64,000 bases of DNA from Delphinus delphis. Taxonomy: Eukaryota > Chordata > Mammalia > Artiodactyla > Delphinidae. The position numbers and the translations under genes are program-made. Shown piece after piece: positions 11,401 through 24,550 of the stretch. Numbering within the stretch: the first letter of the stretch is position 1; every line of letters begins with the position of its first letter. The notes beneath the pieces are model-generated. The model ran no database searches. It saw only the letters and a program-made list of their open reading frames with translations, and had not been told where the DNA came from. The DNA lies in NCBI RefSeq assembly GCF_949987515.2, contig NC_082695.1, forward strand, positions 70,221,966-70,285,965. Direction: 5' to 3'.

Positions 11401-13154
11401 TGGGTTAGTGAGCCGCTATTTCTAATGATTTCTAAATTGCTTCTTGTTTTAATTGCTTAAAGCCATTAAAAACACACCCTCAACATTTGTGCATTTTGAA
11501 AGAATTGCCAGAGTGCTCAGACCAACGTTTCCACTGACACAATATGACTGAGAAGGAACATCAAAGCCTTGCAGACGAGACCGCTGAAAGCATTCTTGCT
11601 TCTCCAGCCATCGGAGCTCGACATTGTCTAAAACAATGTGATTTCCAGAAGAAGCTGGCTAAACACAGGCCCTCAGAATTCTGGCAAAGTTAACTAAAGC
11701 AGCATTTGAAGAAATGGAGGGTTTGCTACCTGGGGAGAAGATCTTAGCAAGGGAACATAGAGCCCCCTTTCTAAGAGGTGGGTCTCACATTATGTTACAA
11801 AAAGAGGCAATATGGTCCAGGTTCAAAATCTGTACTCAAAACATTGGGTTCACAGAATCTAAGGCTTCAAGGGAATTTAAATATGTCTCTGGGGAGGATG
11901 CACCCAATTCCAGTATAACTAGCTTAGTGGGTGATTTAGAATTCAGGAAGTGGGCCACAATGTGCAAGTCTACCTTCTGGTAGGTTCCAAATCTTCATGG
12001 GAATTTCAGCTTGACATGGGCAGTTGTGTGGAAGGGTGATAAAGGGACCATGCTGTATGTCAAGCATGTAGCTCAATACTTGGCAATAAGTATTGGTCAA
12101 ATGAGTAAATGAATGAATGATTGTATGAGCCAACAAGTTTGGAGTTCAAACATAATAAAACTAGTTGTGAATGTACCTATGTGCCCATTCTTTCTTCCGT
12201 TCCTCTCTCATTTTAGTAACAGTATAGCTTTCCAGCAAAAAATATATCTTTCCTTGCCCAAGATTTAGCCTTCTACCCATACCTGGGACCCCATTCACTT
12301 CTACCATGTTAGAGACCTCACTCCAAGAACTGACCTTTCCCCCCTGCATCGTTGATGACTCTCTTTCTCACGTTCACATCCCGTAATGTCTACGCCTTTA
12401 ATCTCTCTCACTGCTACTGCTTTGGTTTGGAGCTTCATCATCTGTTAGTTTGAACTATTTCGACACTCTCTTCACTGAACAGCAGCTCCAATGTAACTAG
12501 GACACAGTTCCTTTCTCTGTCCTTGTCAGCCTTGCTTCTTCAGTATTGAATTCGTTCTTGGTAGACTCCTCCTTTATAGTTGTAAGACGGTGGCCGGCAG
12601 GTCTTGGGGTGCTTCCTTCTTTGTCACATCTACCAGGAAATAAAAGCATGCCTTCCAGTATCTCCAATAAAATAAGGACAAACTTTTCTCTCACAGGTGT
12701 CCCTAACACCCGAGAAATCCCTCCCCCTGTCTCTGTCTCTGATATGCCCATTCCTGAGCTAATCACTATGCCCAAGGAGGAAATAAAAAGCTTATGGCTT
12801 GAAACCAGTCAGGTACCACCTCTACAACTAGAGGTGGGGACAATTTCAACCAAACTCAAAGGCAAGAGGGGGTGGGTGAATTGCCCAAAGAGAAGCCAGA
12901 GGATGATGGTGGGAGAAGGAGATGGATGCTTGCGAAGCAGGCAACCAAGATTGCCCAGCGCAGGAGTCAACAGAACAGGATCGACAGCGGGGCCTAAGAC
13001 CAAAAATCTGTTCCGGTAGAAAGGGGTAAAAAGAAGGTCAGAAATCATGGGCAGAAAATTGAGTAAAGTCAGAGAAAGCAGTCAAACTCTATTAGCCAGA
13101 GCATGAAATAAGTCCAGTTCATAAGATTCAGTTGAAGTAATAGTTACTTGAGCT
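8476..13154. other. Largely unassigned stretch with faint L2 traces
   Basis: I see no gene. Segments around 8780-8890, 9080-9240 and 12300-12500 (for example ctcactgctactgctttggt) resemble degraded L2 LINE 3' sequence on the plus strand. The poly(T) run at 10657-10678 stands alone. The 157-codon frame at 12546-13019 and the 119-codon frame at 9426-9785 show no domain, signal peptide or compositional sign of being coding. Confidence 0.4.
10657..10678. repeat. Poly(T) run of about 22
   Basis: A homopolymer T run without an adjacent recognisable retroposon. It could be the bare tail of a minus-strand insertion too truncated to identify. Confidence 0.9.
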
Positions 13155-13260
13155 GACTATTCATTAGAATCACCTGGAGGAATTTTTTTGTGTAATACGG
13201 ATGTCTTGATTCCATCCCCAGAGATACCTGTTCAGTTAATCTGAGGCTCTTAAAATGGGG
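13155..13260 (+). mobile_element. MER5-like hAT MITE fragment
   Basis: cattagaatcacctggagga followed by ccatccccagagatacctgttcag and a later gaggctctt reproduces the order of MER5-group motifs. Terminal repeats are not preserved. Confidence 0.55.
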
Positions 13261-14606
13261 AGCTGCTGTGTGGAGGATGGGCTGGCCTGAAACAGGGGGA
13301 AGGGCCATGGAGGGATTCTTGGCTGGAATGGCTGGCTGAGGAGGAGAAGTACCAGTTCAGTTTACTGCACCTCCTACCCTCTGATGGGGGTGGGAAAGGA
13401 AGGCAGGGCTGCGTGTTTCCTTCTACTGGGCAAACCACAGCAGCAAGTCATCAGGTCACTTTGGAAAGGTCACAAGCAGTGGGTTGGCAGCCACAACAGG
13501 TCCAGGATGACAGCCTCTTATTTCCCAGGTACATTGACTTGATGTCTTTGCCTGAAATAGGTGGATTCAGAGCTTTTCATAAAACATGCAGTATGGCCCA
13601 TAATTTGCCAAATATATCTCATCCATATAAACTGTGGTAGGTAATAACAACTACTTAATAATGAGTCTGTACGTAAACTTTCACTAAGAAACTAAAACAT
13701 TTAATAATTTGTCACTTATTTCCATTTTTGCTAGATAGAGCCCGATATTATATTAAAAAATAAAAAGACTAGAACAATTCAGACATGGAAGAGGAAGTTG
13801 GGGGACAGTGGGTGGTACTCTGTTCATCAACCCTCGCTGCTGAAATCAGTCCAATATGTGTTTTCTTCCTGTCAACTTTAACGACCCTTTTCAACCCCTG
13901 ATAAAAGATAAAGGAAAGAAAGGAACCTGAGGGTTTGGAGGAGATTTTGCTGTTTCCAACAAGCAAAAGGAATGAAAATGCTAAAAGACAGACTAGAACT
14001 CTCTAAGCCCTCTCCCCCTTCCCTCTTCCCTACCCTCTGCCCTCCAGCATCAGTCCAGGTGGGGCGAGGTGGGAGCTGCAAAATAACACAGGTCCTACTC
14101 TGCCCCTTAGGGCCCCAACATGTGCTTCCAACCCAAAATCCTCCAACATCAACAGCACGGAATCTATCTCCGTGCTGTTGGATGAAAGATGAGAAACACA
14201 GTAGCTTCTGGTGAATTTTGTTATGTGTCCGTTTCCAAAGCCAATTGTTTGAAGATTTTTTTTTCCTTTTAAGGTCCAGTACATCTTCTTTGAGTTTCTC
14301 GCCTTCCACGGGGAAGCATACACCCCAGACGGCACCAGTGACTCTGCACTAACTTTCCACTCTACTGAGTCCTTCATTACATTTTGGCCAAAGATCAGCA
14401 TTGATCTAGGTTGTTACCAGCTGTGCAACAGCTGTGCAATTCAAGAAAACCACAGTGGGCTCAGGAGGCTAAGAGACTTTATTAAATCAGGGGGGAAAAA
14501 ATCAGTTTGCGGGTTCTTTCTTTCCCTCTCAACCTCCTCTAAATACTTCTCTCCAAAATCGATGACGTGGTATGTGGTGACACTCAGGTGTCACACCTCT
14601 CCAAGA

Positions 14607-14644
14607 TTTAATTAAAGAGTTTCTATTTAATTAAAGAGTTTCTA
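14607..14644. repeat. 19-bp tandem duplication
   Basis: tttaattaaagagtttcta occurs twice in direct contact (14607-14625 and 14626-14644) with no mismatch, which suggests a recent slippage or duplication. Confidence 0.9.
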
Positions 14645-16220
14645 TTTCTGTTAGGAGGAAGAAGCCATAGAGATGAAAAGCTACTCGTGTCCTGTTTTGG
14701 AGATGGAGTGGGGTGGGAAAAGTTTTCCTCTGTTCCAGCATTCAGGAAAACTTTCAGTGGGCAATCTCTTTTCTCCCAAAAGTCAGAGACTAGATGGGGC
14801 TCGTCAAAGAGGGGGCTTGGGGGATTGAAACGGAGCTCTTCAAGTTGCCGAGGCTTTGTAGAATGCAGACAACCTTAGAACTCTAATAAAATGTTCCTCC
14901 TTGAGTCCAAAATGCATGAAAAAATTATAAAGGCCTTTCTAATACATTTGGTAATAAACCCACTAGGATAAGTCAAAAGATGGATTTATGTTTTATTTGC
15001 AATATGTTATATAGAAGGTCAATAAATGAAGGCTATATTTGTACCAGTTACTATTAGCCTAAAATGAAATAAAGTGTCTAATTTGTAAATCCATGAGAAA
15101 CATATACATTCCTCAAAAGATAAATAGATGAATTATTTGACTTTAATGAGGCTGTAGTGGTCATAGCCAGTACAGTAATTTCACACTCAAACTCCACCTG
15201 TAGTGAGAAGTATAGCACAGATGTGATTTAGAGCCGGTGTGGTTTACAGTCTTCCCGCCTCGTTGTTGTCATCTCCGAGACCTTAGCTACGTCGTCACTT
15301 TAACAGTGGCACGTTAAAATTGCTTCCTGCTTGACAATGTCAAACATGAACGTGAAAATCACATGGCATAGGAGGTGCAATATTTTCCCAGCAATATTTC
15401 CCATCCAGTAAACTTTCAAATAAGATTACTGGGAGCTTAGGGATAAGTAGAATACCTGGTTATTTTGTAGGAAACAAAGGTACCATCTTTGCAGTGTAAA
15501 GGTGATGTCATCAGTAGAATGGAAGTTAGGAGATATTCAGCTAGAAGAGGAGGTGGATCTGCTTGTCAGTCTGACTGAAGCTGGGCGGGAGCTGTGTGCA
15601 TTGCAGGATGGGCAGCTGAACTTTGGGGGTGCCACCTGTGGCTGCCCAAGAAAGAGATACTGACCAGCCCTTGTGGGAAATAAGTCTATCACCAGGGACT
15701 AATTAGAACTCATTTGTTAATCTGTCTAGGCATCTATTCTTTTTTTAAAAAAGTAAACATCCATCTTGCTTTAAAGATCCATGACTATTTTCCGAGAGAG
15801 ATAGACATATGCTGAGTTGTGGCTTCCAGTTCATTTTACATTTAGTACAATGATAAATTCAGATCTTTGTCTTGTTTTGACAAGTGAATTTTTTGGTGAA
15901 CAGAGGGAAAACAGTCATGAACGTCTATGTTTTTAGCCTAACTTACAGCCTGGAGACAGGTTTAAACTTACCCTAATGTATGCATCTCTCCTTACAGGAC
16001 TTCTAAGAGCTTTCTGAAAGCGAATGCTGAAGCAGTTCGTAAAATTTTTTAAGTTTTTCGTAAGTTCCTTAGTCAGCATTTATCTTCATATTGAAGATGA
16101 CTTTAATTGCCAAAAAATGCATGAATAAAATAATAGACACCCACCAGAGACTGGCTGCAACCATACAACTCATGCCTTTTGCTATAAATGACCCATCCTG
16201 AACACTTTAACGCTTTGCCA

Positions 16221-16249
16221 TTCTTCTTCTTCTTCTTCTTCTTCTTTTT
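16221..16249. repeat. (TTC)n microsatellite
   Basis: About nine TTC units ending in a short T run. Confidence 0.95.
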
Positions 16250-17516
16250 GTAGTTGATTTCATGCACTCTTTAATCATGGTTCCAGGGCTATTATTGCTT
16301 GGTCATTTGAGTAGTCTGTGGATAGATAATGAACGTGCAGGTCAGTCAGAGAATTCAGATGGACGCTGCCTCTGAACTTCCACCCACATCTTACCCACCA
16401 CTGCTTAAGTACTCCTACCCACCCTACAATTTTCAACAGCTACGTTTTCCAGCCCCACAGATGTTTAGCAGGACTGATTCCTTCACTTGAGCAAAAGAAA
16501 ATGAGTCAGGGATCTGACCTAATGGAGTTGACCCTGCTCTTTGTTTCTTGTAGCAAGTGTATTGCATTTGTACATTTAAGGTGTCCTAATGCCTCTTGGG
16601 AGTGAACTAAGGACAGACTTGGTGAGCTGACAACCCAGGGAAAATCTATGGGGTGGTCTTCTGGGCAAGGCTAGAAGAGCAAAGCTACGATCAATGATTT
16701 CCAGTCACTATGCAGGTAGGAAAGCACTACTCCATACCCAGGTAAGAAAGAAATCTAGAAGGAAGTGTTCTTGAAAAGATCTAATAGTACTTCCTAATGT
16801 GGTCTTCTGGTCTGGGGTCTGATTGGCCCACACTGATGTCCAGGAAACTGACCAGAGCTGATGAAGCTACAGGTAGCAGCAATTACTGACCCAGGGAGAA
16901 GCATGTAGGAGTAACTCAGAGGCAGAGAGCTCCTCAGGAGGGCAGCCCACTACATGCAGCTTGCTTGAGAGGTGGTGGACTGCCCATGATGGACCTTGGC
17001 ATTGGGACAGCCTGTGAGTGACCTCCAGAGCCCCTGAAATCAAGTGGATGCAAATGCCCTGGCATCAGTGGGGCCAGAGACAAGGATGTCAAAGCATTGG
17101 GGTCAAATAAACCATTTGATTGGAGCTAGAGATCTCCTCACATGGGGGCTTGGTGGTGGTCAGTCTGCACTGGGGTCGGGTGTATCTTCTAAGCCTGGGA
17201 AGGAGGCAAGAATTCCAGATAACAGTAAGAGCTGGCCTAGGCCTGCCAGCCTGGTAGGTTCATAAAGCTCCTCTGGCAGGAAGTTCACCTCCTTTTTCCA
17301 GAGACGAACATTAGGAGGAAGTTAACTTTTCTTTGTTTGCAGTTGATCTAACGTTTGGGCATCTGCTCTGGATGCCAAATACCTGGGTATTTCCTTGTTG
17401 CCTCCACCATACTGAGCAAGGCCTGCCTCAGAGGCTTATAAAAGACAGGACTTTATTACATCCTTTAGGAAAAAACTCCCCTCTCCTCCAGAGCTCCCTC
17501 TTTGCCCTGTGAGTCA

Positions 17517-17552
17517 GTGTGTGTATGTGTGTGTGTGATGTGATGTGATGTA
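17517..17552. repeat. (GT)n with a GATGT variant tail
   Basis: A short impure GT tract followed by three TGATG units. Confidence 0.9.
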
Positions 17553-18134
17553 GGGTGGAGTAGGGTCAAAAGCAGGTGATCCCTGGTACCAATTCTGACC
17601 ATCTTCTCCCTTAGTCTAATCTCTGACCGACCTGAATCATTTTTCACAAGGACCTCACCCTGGCTCTGAATAAGTTGTCAAAATTTGTTGAATCATTCAG
17701 CAAATGTTATGAAAATTAAACTTGTCTCCCTTCCTCCCTGACCAGCCCCCCTGCCAACAAGTGAACCCAAACGCCTCAGTGTTTCATGAGGACATTATGC
17801 TAGCGGTCAAAGAATCTCTGGATGAGGTATCCAGTCTATTCCCCACCCCAAAACTATAGGGATATCTTCAACTTTCTTACGATCTACATTTTGAGCACTA
17901 AACATTGATAAGCCCAAGCCTCCTCTTTCTAGCCAATTTGGCCTTGCCAAGTCAGTTGACATAGGAGACTGTAGCTCACCATCATGGCCCTTCTGGAGAG
18001 TCCCTGTAGCATGGGAAGGAGGGGAGTCCAGGGGGGAGAGCTAAGCTTCCATGGAGGAAAGGGCCTAATTGCCAGCAGGTGTTGGTAACAGGAGACAATC
18101 AAAGCATCTTCTCTTCCACTTTCCAACACCCCAT

Positions 18135-18136
<2 letters not shown>

Positions 18137-18178
<42 letters not shown>

Positions 18179-18179
18179 A
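18137..18179. repeat. (CA)n microsatellite
   Basis: About 18 uninterrupted CA units followed by an imperfect acatacacaa end. Confidence 0.97.
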
Positions 18180-18504
18180 ATGTCCCAACTTTCAGTGTCC
18201 AAGGGGCTTGATATGTACAGTCCAACCACCAACTTACGTCACTGCCCTCCTTCCCATCTCTTGGGGGCAGGTGGGATAAGGGAGGAGTGGGGTGGGGGGA
18301 GTAGAGAGACAGGCAACCCTGGAGCAGGGGTTCCCTTCTAAGCCAGAGGCAGCAGCCAAAGCACCTTTCAGTTCCTGATAAGGGAGTGAAGAAAGAAAGA
18401 CCCTTCTCTACCCCCTGAAAGGCCTATGTGAACTTTTAAAGGTTCAGGGGTCTACCAACCTGTCTTCCTTGACCCCTACAGGAAGACCAAGAAGAGGCAA
18501 GAGG

Positions 18505-18870
18505 GGCTTCCCCGGTGGCGCAAGTGGTTGGGGGTCCGCCTGCCGATGCAGGGGACACGGATTCGATCCCTGGTCCGGGAGGATCCCACATGCCGCGGAG
18601 CGACTGGGCTCGTGTGCCACGACTGCTGAGCCTGTGCTCTAGAGCCCGTGAGCCACAACTACTGAGCCCGTGTGCCACAACTACTGAAGCCCACGCGCCT
18701 GGAGCCCGTGCTCCACAATGGGAGAGGCCACTGCAATGAGAGGCCCACGCACCGCAACAAAGAGTGGCCCCCGCTCGCCGCAACTAGAGAAAGCCCGCGC
18801 GCAGCAACGAAGACCCAACACAGACAAAAATAAATAAATAAAATAAATTTAAAAAAAAAAAAAAAAAAAA
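18505..18870 (+). mobile_element. Long CHR-type SINE, full length with TSD
   Basis: This is the longer CHR form. It has the usual head, then the ...gccacaactactgagcccg... repeats, the gaagacccaacacagac segment, a taaataaataaaa stretch and a 20-A tail. A perfect 13-bp target duplication, aagaggcaagagg, stands at 18492-18504 and 18871-18883. Frames on both strands across it (for example 18436-18783 minus) are SINE read-throughs. Confidence 0.96.
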
Positions 18871-19788
18871 AAGAGGCAAGAGGATACAAGGAAAGGAAAA
18901 CGTGAAGCATGATTTCCTCAATCCTTTATTCATCTAATGATCAACCTTTTAGAAAGCTACTAAATGACCAAATATTGTGCCACGTCCTACAGATACACAC
19001 ATGAACCAATGGAGTAGCTTCTGCCTCCTTAAGAGCTTAGAGTCTCTGGCTGACCAAGGCTATTTGGTTGCCTGCACTAAAAGCTGCCCTACCTACCCCC
19101 TACCCCTACCCCTACATTCCACCAGCCTTAAAAGTTCTTGGTCTCATCATCTTGTACCTTCAGGAAGTATCTTCAGGAATTTTATAATGAGAATGAACTT
19201 TCCCTCCTTCCCTCCACCAGTAACATATAAATCTATTGTTCAACTTTGGGTTATTCTACCATCAAAAAAATTTATTACGTAGGAAAGTAGAATATTGCCT
19301 AGAGAAGAAAAATTATGTTACAGACAATGCTCCCGAGGAATTTATAGCATCACAGCCTCAGAGGAGGCTAATAGGGTGATTGGAACCATATCAGCTGGCT
19401 AATAGGAAAAGAGCAAAAACATGACATGGTTTCAGCAGAGGGAAAGAATCATAGCCATCAACTCAGAAGCCGTGGAGCAGCTTGTTCCAAAATCACTATA
19501 AATTCTGTAGGGTGGCTCATCTACAGTTTCTGTTTGCTTTAGATTTTTCAAGTACCAATTTCAATATGCTATCCCCTCGTTCCAAAGAACCATTAAACTG
19601 TACCAGAAATTTGAATATGTTGGTTTCTAAATTGCATCTTCTGGGCTGCTTCTCATTCTTGGAAACAGCACATGAATTTTTTGGTTGTGATTTAGAAAAT
19701 ATCTTCTTCAGAGATTAAACCATTCGAAGTTCCGCTCTAAGCTTAATTCAGTGAAGACCACAAAAAGGGGATTGGATTGACTCTAGAG

Positions 19789-20063
19789 CTAAGTTGTCCA
19801 ATATGGCAGCCACTAGGCACATGTGGCTATTGAAATAAAATGTACACCAGATTCCAAAGGCTTAGTATTCTTTAAAATGTACAGTATTTCATCAATAATG
19901 GTTTATATTGTTGAAATCATAATGTTTGGGATATACTAAGCTTTTTACAAATATAGTATTAAGTTAATTTCACTTATCTCTCTTTGCTTTTTTTAAATGT
20001 GGCCAGTTAAAAATTGTAAAATAACAGATGTGGCTCACATTCTATTTCTATTGAATAACACTG
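19789..20063. mobile_element. hAT-Charlie-type MITE (MER3/MER33-like)
   Basis: The text gtccaatatggcagccacta and cacatgtggctattg near the left end, and the inverted-type end ctattgaataacactg on the right, are typical of a mammalian hAT MITE. The flanking octamers ctctagag (19781-19788) and ttctagaa (20064-20071) match at six of eight positions, as expected for an old hAT 8-bp target duplication. The exact Repbase name is uncertain. Confidence 0.75.
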
Positions 20064-20269
20064 TTCTAGAAGTATAATCTAACCTGGTATTAAATAAATC
20101 TAATTTGAAGGTTTCACTCATTTATTGGAAGTCAGTTCATTTAGGATCTGAAGCCATGGGTTTACTAAGCGCACTTTGGTAGCTGAGAAGTAACTCAGTC
20201 TTGAAGAGCATCCCAAGTGCCAGGCTATGTAGAGATGTGTCATGTTGCAGATGGTACGTTGCTTGGGAC

Positions 20270-20400
20270 ATGGGAAGACTGCCCTCTCATCCTCACACTG
20301 TCGCTGACTAACTGTGCCCTTCAGAAAGTTATTGCAGATGTCTGGCCTTATTTACCCATCTACCAGGTAAGGAATTGGAACTGCATTATCTCTAGGTCCC
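20270..20400 (+). mobile_element. MIR-like fragment
   Basis: tcgctgactaactgtgccct followed by tatttacccatctaccagg preserves the spacing of the MIR core and the 'cctcatctg' box, in decayed form. Confidence 0.4.
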
Positions 20401-21559
20401 CTCTGCCTTGCACATTCTGTTATCCCACATCCTCTCTGTTCACACCACGAAGGGACATGACAGTGATATTAATCAATTATAGCTACTGACCAAACAAGAA
20501 ACCTCAAACCAGCTTTGAGGAAAGGCAATGGTATCCGGTTTCCAGTTTGTTAGAGATAAAAGAATATGCTCAAACTATCAGCTACCAGATCCCTGACACT
20601 CTGGCTTAAGAGATGTGCTCCATCTGGGATTTGCTAAGTTGAGTCAGCAAAGACTTTCTATTTCCCTGAAACGACTTCCTGAAGTCATTTTTCACAAGGT
20701 TCCAACTTTCTAAGATGTTCTGCCATAAATGCCTTTGCTGCCAGCAGGCAGGGAGCCTGCTAAACTTGGCCTTCCCAGGACATTCCGCTGTGTACGCCCC
20801 TGTTCCCAGGAAGGGGAGGACCATGTATGTTACCACCCTTTGGAGAGTACAAATTATTCTCCCTCCTCCTTTGATCGTATACAAAGAATACTGTGCTCAG
20901 TCCGAGTGCCCTTGCAGAGCTGGGCACACTCTCCACGTACTCTCGTTGAGAGATGGGAGACACAGGACATTGCTAAACCAATAATCTTCCTTATTATTGA
21001 AAAATCAATATGCACCAAATAGAAAACAGAGCTGCTATGATGAGCAACAGAAGAGGATGGGGGGGCGGGGATGCAGAGCACTTGGAGATACCGAATCACA
21101 GAGGATGTGAAAGCCAAGTCTTCACCAGGTGCCCCTTGCAATACTTTAGGTTTGATCACCCCCTCCTTCATGCACACATTTTCATGTGCTCCATTTATCA
21201 TGACAGCGTTCTATTTTGAAGCCCCAATTTTTAAGATAAACTTCTTTTTTAAACCAGTCCAAGTGAGAACCAACCAGCTGGTTCAAAAGAGAAAAGCCCA
21301 AACTTACATTACAGATGGAAGGTTTGGAAGAAAGGTAGAAAAATGGAATTTTAAATGGTTGGGAAAGGAATGGGCCAGAAGACCCAAGTTGGCTTCTAAA
21401 TTGGGGGAATTGTCAAATAGATGTTCTAGGTGTTATGTACAAAGCTTAGCTCCTCTTCAGTTCTTAGGACCTTGGGAAACAAGAACAAAAGTGCTGAACT
21501 CCATTACCCTGCATCCTAGCAGGTCCTCAATAGAAGACATTTGCTTATCTCTTATTTTA

Positions 21560-21670
21560 TAATAGTGAGTAAAGAAATGTGAGACTAGGGCTATTTCTCT
21601 CTGTAACCCCAGTGCCCAACACAGTATCTGGTCACAGCCATGCAGGAAATGTTGAATGAATGAATGAATC
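21560..21670 (+). mobile_element. L2 LINE 3' end
   Basis: ctgtaaccccagtgcccaac leads into gtatctggtcacag and then a tgaatgaatgaatgaat tail, the characteristic terminus of L2 on the plus strand. A second similar tail (agtgcctttgctaagtagatactcaata region) occurs at 22235-22290. Confidence 0.65.
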
Positions 21671-23109
21671 AATCAAATATAAAGTAAGACTTAAAGCCTT
21701 TGCACTTCAGCAAGTCTTTTCAGCTCATGTTTTAATTTCTGACTTTCCAATATCATGTTGGGGTGGAATAATATTTGTACTGAGCTTCATGTGTGAAAAG
21801 AATGCTCACGGCCCCCTTCGTTCTCATGATGAACTTGCACTGTGTCCTCCGTATCTCTTCTGTTTTCCTTTGAGGCCGGTGACTTGCATTTGGACCATGG
21901 CTCCTCCACATTTACTCCAGCATCAAGATCACCAAACTCACTCGAACTGAACTGACCCCTCCACATTTAATCACTCACAACATCTTGTGCTTTAACCACA
22001 CAAACATCAACCCTGTGCAGCTCCTTGTTTTTGTCTCTACTGCCACTATTATCAGCAACCACCAGACAAGACGATGCCCTCTTATTTCTTGACCGATAGT
22101 TGTACCACTATTTAGCAACTACATTTATATGAGAGTTAGTGATGAATACATCCATCTTACATGGAAAGTGTAAGTTTCTTGTAGAAAAGAATAATTCCTC
22201 GTCCTCCTCTTTTAATTCTCCCTTTGTACCAGCAGCGAACAAGAGCACAGTGCCTTTGCTAAGTAGATACTCAATAAATGCCTATAGACTTGAAGAACTA
22301 GACACTGGTGTTAAATTTGTACCTGTCCCTTTAAAATGGAATTTTCATGCTGATTTTGTCTTGCCTCCCTACGTCTGCCCCTCTGTGCTCTACAGGTCTG
22401 CATAACCGTGTTTCTAAGCTGCCATCTGCTACTGTGAATTTACAGTCTCTTTCAGCAAATAGGGAAAGTAAACAGGGAAAGCAGAAACTATATTTCTTCA
22501 ACTGAAAAACTGACACAGCACAAATGTGCCCTGGAGAAATAGTTTCCATTGAGGTGCCCAGTCTGAGGTGGAATAATTCTGGGTATACCTTGTTTCACCC
22601 GGATGTCTTCCTTCTGAAAGACACCATATGATAATAGAGCTTGTCAACTGATCTCTGATTTCCTGGAGTCACTCCACATTCCTTGATCTTTCAGCGGAGT
22701 GAAATGCAGGAAATTTTTAGCTGAAGTCTTCCTTCTCCACGGGTCCATGGAGAAACCGCTAAGATTTCCATGCATAAATTTATTACATTATTACCTAGTC
22801 TTCAGACTGCTTGGGGAATATCAAGGATGCTTCTATACACACCAAGTACTCAGAAAGTACATTTTGAAAATAACAGCATGTTATGAAAATGAATCTCTCT
22901 CAATGGTCCTCTCTCAATTAACTTTTCTTATTGCAACATCCGGGTGTCTTACAGATGGTATTAGGTCAATATCAAATATTGGATCTAAGATGAAAAGCCT
23001 ATTAAGACTACCCTTCTCTCCATGAATAATATTTATAGATTGTCGGTAGGTCTAAGAGCTTGTTTTCTGGAGTCAACCCCACTGAATTCAGATACTTTTT
23101 CTAAACATT

Positions 23110-23285
23110 AATATTAGTGAGTCCTTGGAAAAGGAACTTGGGTGCTTCAGGCCTCAGTGTCCTAATCTGTGAAATATTGATATTGATAGTCACCACCTCA
23201 TAGAATTTTGGAGAACATTGCACCGGGCAATTGCATGTTGAGGGCGTAGCACATATTCAGTATGATTAAGTCTGTACCTCTGCAC
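23110..23285 (+). mobile_element. MIR-like fragment
   Basis: gcctcagtgtcctaatctgt, gtgaaatattg and gtcaccacctcatagaattt follow in the order of the MIR 3' half on the plus strand. Confidence 0.6.
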
Positions 23286-23538
23286 CATTGTTCTTATGAA
23301 TAAAAATGCATTTAAAGTATCTGTAATGGTTTTTATTATTCATAAAGGCTCACCCTCATTGATTGTCTTAATCTAGTACTCTGTAACTTGGAACCGCACT
23401 GCTGCTTCTTAGATTGGCAATATAATCAGAGGCCACAGGAAAGTACTTTCTATGTTTCTCATTTATCTTTGCAATTTGGAGCTTCTGTTGGTCTTCCCAG
23501 GTCTAAAATACACCCAACTATGTGTAAAGAAAGGCAGA

Positions 23539-23594
23539 ATGAAGAAATATTCGCTGCCTTATTGAAATGAAGAAATATTCGCTGCCATATTGAA
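23539..23594. repeat. 28-bp tandem duplication
   Basis: atgaagaaatattcgctgcc starts at 23539 and again at 23567. The two 28-bp copies differ at one position (cttattgaa versus catattgaa). Confidence 0.93.
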
Positions 23595-24495
23595 AGGTAT
23601 GGTTCCTTCGCTCTTGGCTGGCAAATGATCAGACTATTTGACCTCCAATGTCTGGTGAATTTCAGCCTCATCTCATGTAATTCACCTCATCCAGAAAAAG
23701 ACAGCCAACTTCAAGCGCAGGTGCAGAAAATCCTATCAGTCTCAACAACTTCAAGTGATATGTTTGCATCTGCTTTCTTCCAGAGGAATCTTCTAGAGAG
23801 TGGGGGCAGATTGCACTTGGGAACCTTTTGAAGATTATCTCAGACTCCTTCTCATTTTGAATACCTTGTTATCACCACAGAGCATCTTGCAGTGTAAATG
23901 ATTTCCAGCCGCCTTTGTAGAAAATGACACAGTCTGTCCTGCTAGCTGTTGAGCGGGTCCTGGAATGACTGTATCTTGTTAGTGGGGGTTGATTTCACTG
24001 ACACTTAAAAGCAACAAAGGCTGAAAGTTCCCAGACTTGTGAATTCAGCTCCTTTGATGGTGGGTATGAGACTTTTCCCACTTATTCTTTTGTTTCTTTG
24101 GCTTTCCCCCCTTTTCCTACTTTCTTTTTTAAACATTCAAGAACACAAGTAACTGTCACCTTGGTATCAGAATCCAGAGCTCTAGAAGGCTCTTTATTCT
24201 GGGAAACACGTAGGTTGAGCATTCCTGAAATGGAATCAACAAAACCTGTGCACTCCCAGGTGTGAAGAGGTAATTGCAGGTGCAAATCGGGGATGGCACG
24301 AACAACAGGCAACTGAATGTAATGAGCAAGCCTCATCCCGACGCCTTGCTGCGGCTCCTCGGAACGTGTCTTTTTACTTGAATTCATTTGCATTTCTCCA
24401 GCATAGGAGGTGAATAATGAAACACTCTTTATATATTCCACCAGGCTCATCAGTCGATAACAGTTTTAACTTCAGCTTGTCTGTGTAACTCATAG

Positions 24496-24503
24496 GTGTG
24501 TGC

Positions 24504-24550
<47 letters not shown>
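24496..24550. repeat. (TG)n microsatellite, interrupted
   Basis: A TG array with one C and one TTT interruption near its start, then about 16 pure units. Confidence 0.96.

Larger units (their letters stand above)
13261..18504. other. Unassigned non-coding stretch
   Basis: No coding sequence or interspersed repeat can be named with confidence. The overlapping frames at 13878-14401 (minus) and 13972-14214 (plus) have no recognisable domain. Short tandem repeats are listed separately. Confidence 0.4.

Noticed and set aside
12546..13019. 157-codon frame, plus strand
   Set aside because: Overlaps an open frame on the other strand and shows no recognisable protein feature, so chance is the simpler reading.
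18505..18600. tRNA-like region at the head of each CHR SINE
   Set aside because: The A/B-box-like text belongs to the SINE promoter. It is not an independent functional tRNA gene.
21071..21562. 163-codon frame, plus strand
   Set aside because: No protein family recognised and its end merges with an L2-like tail region.
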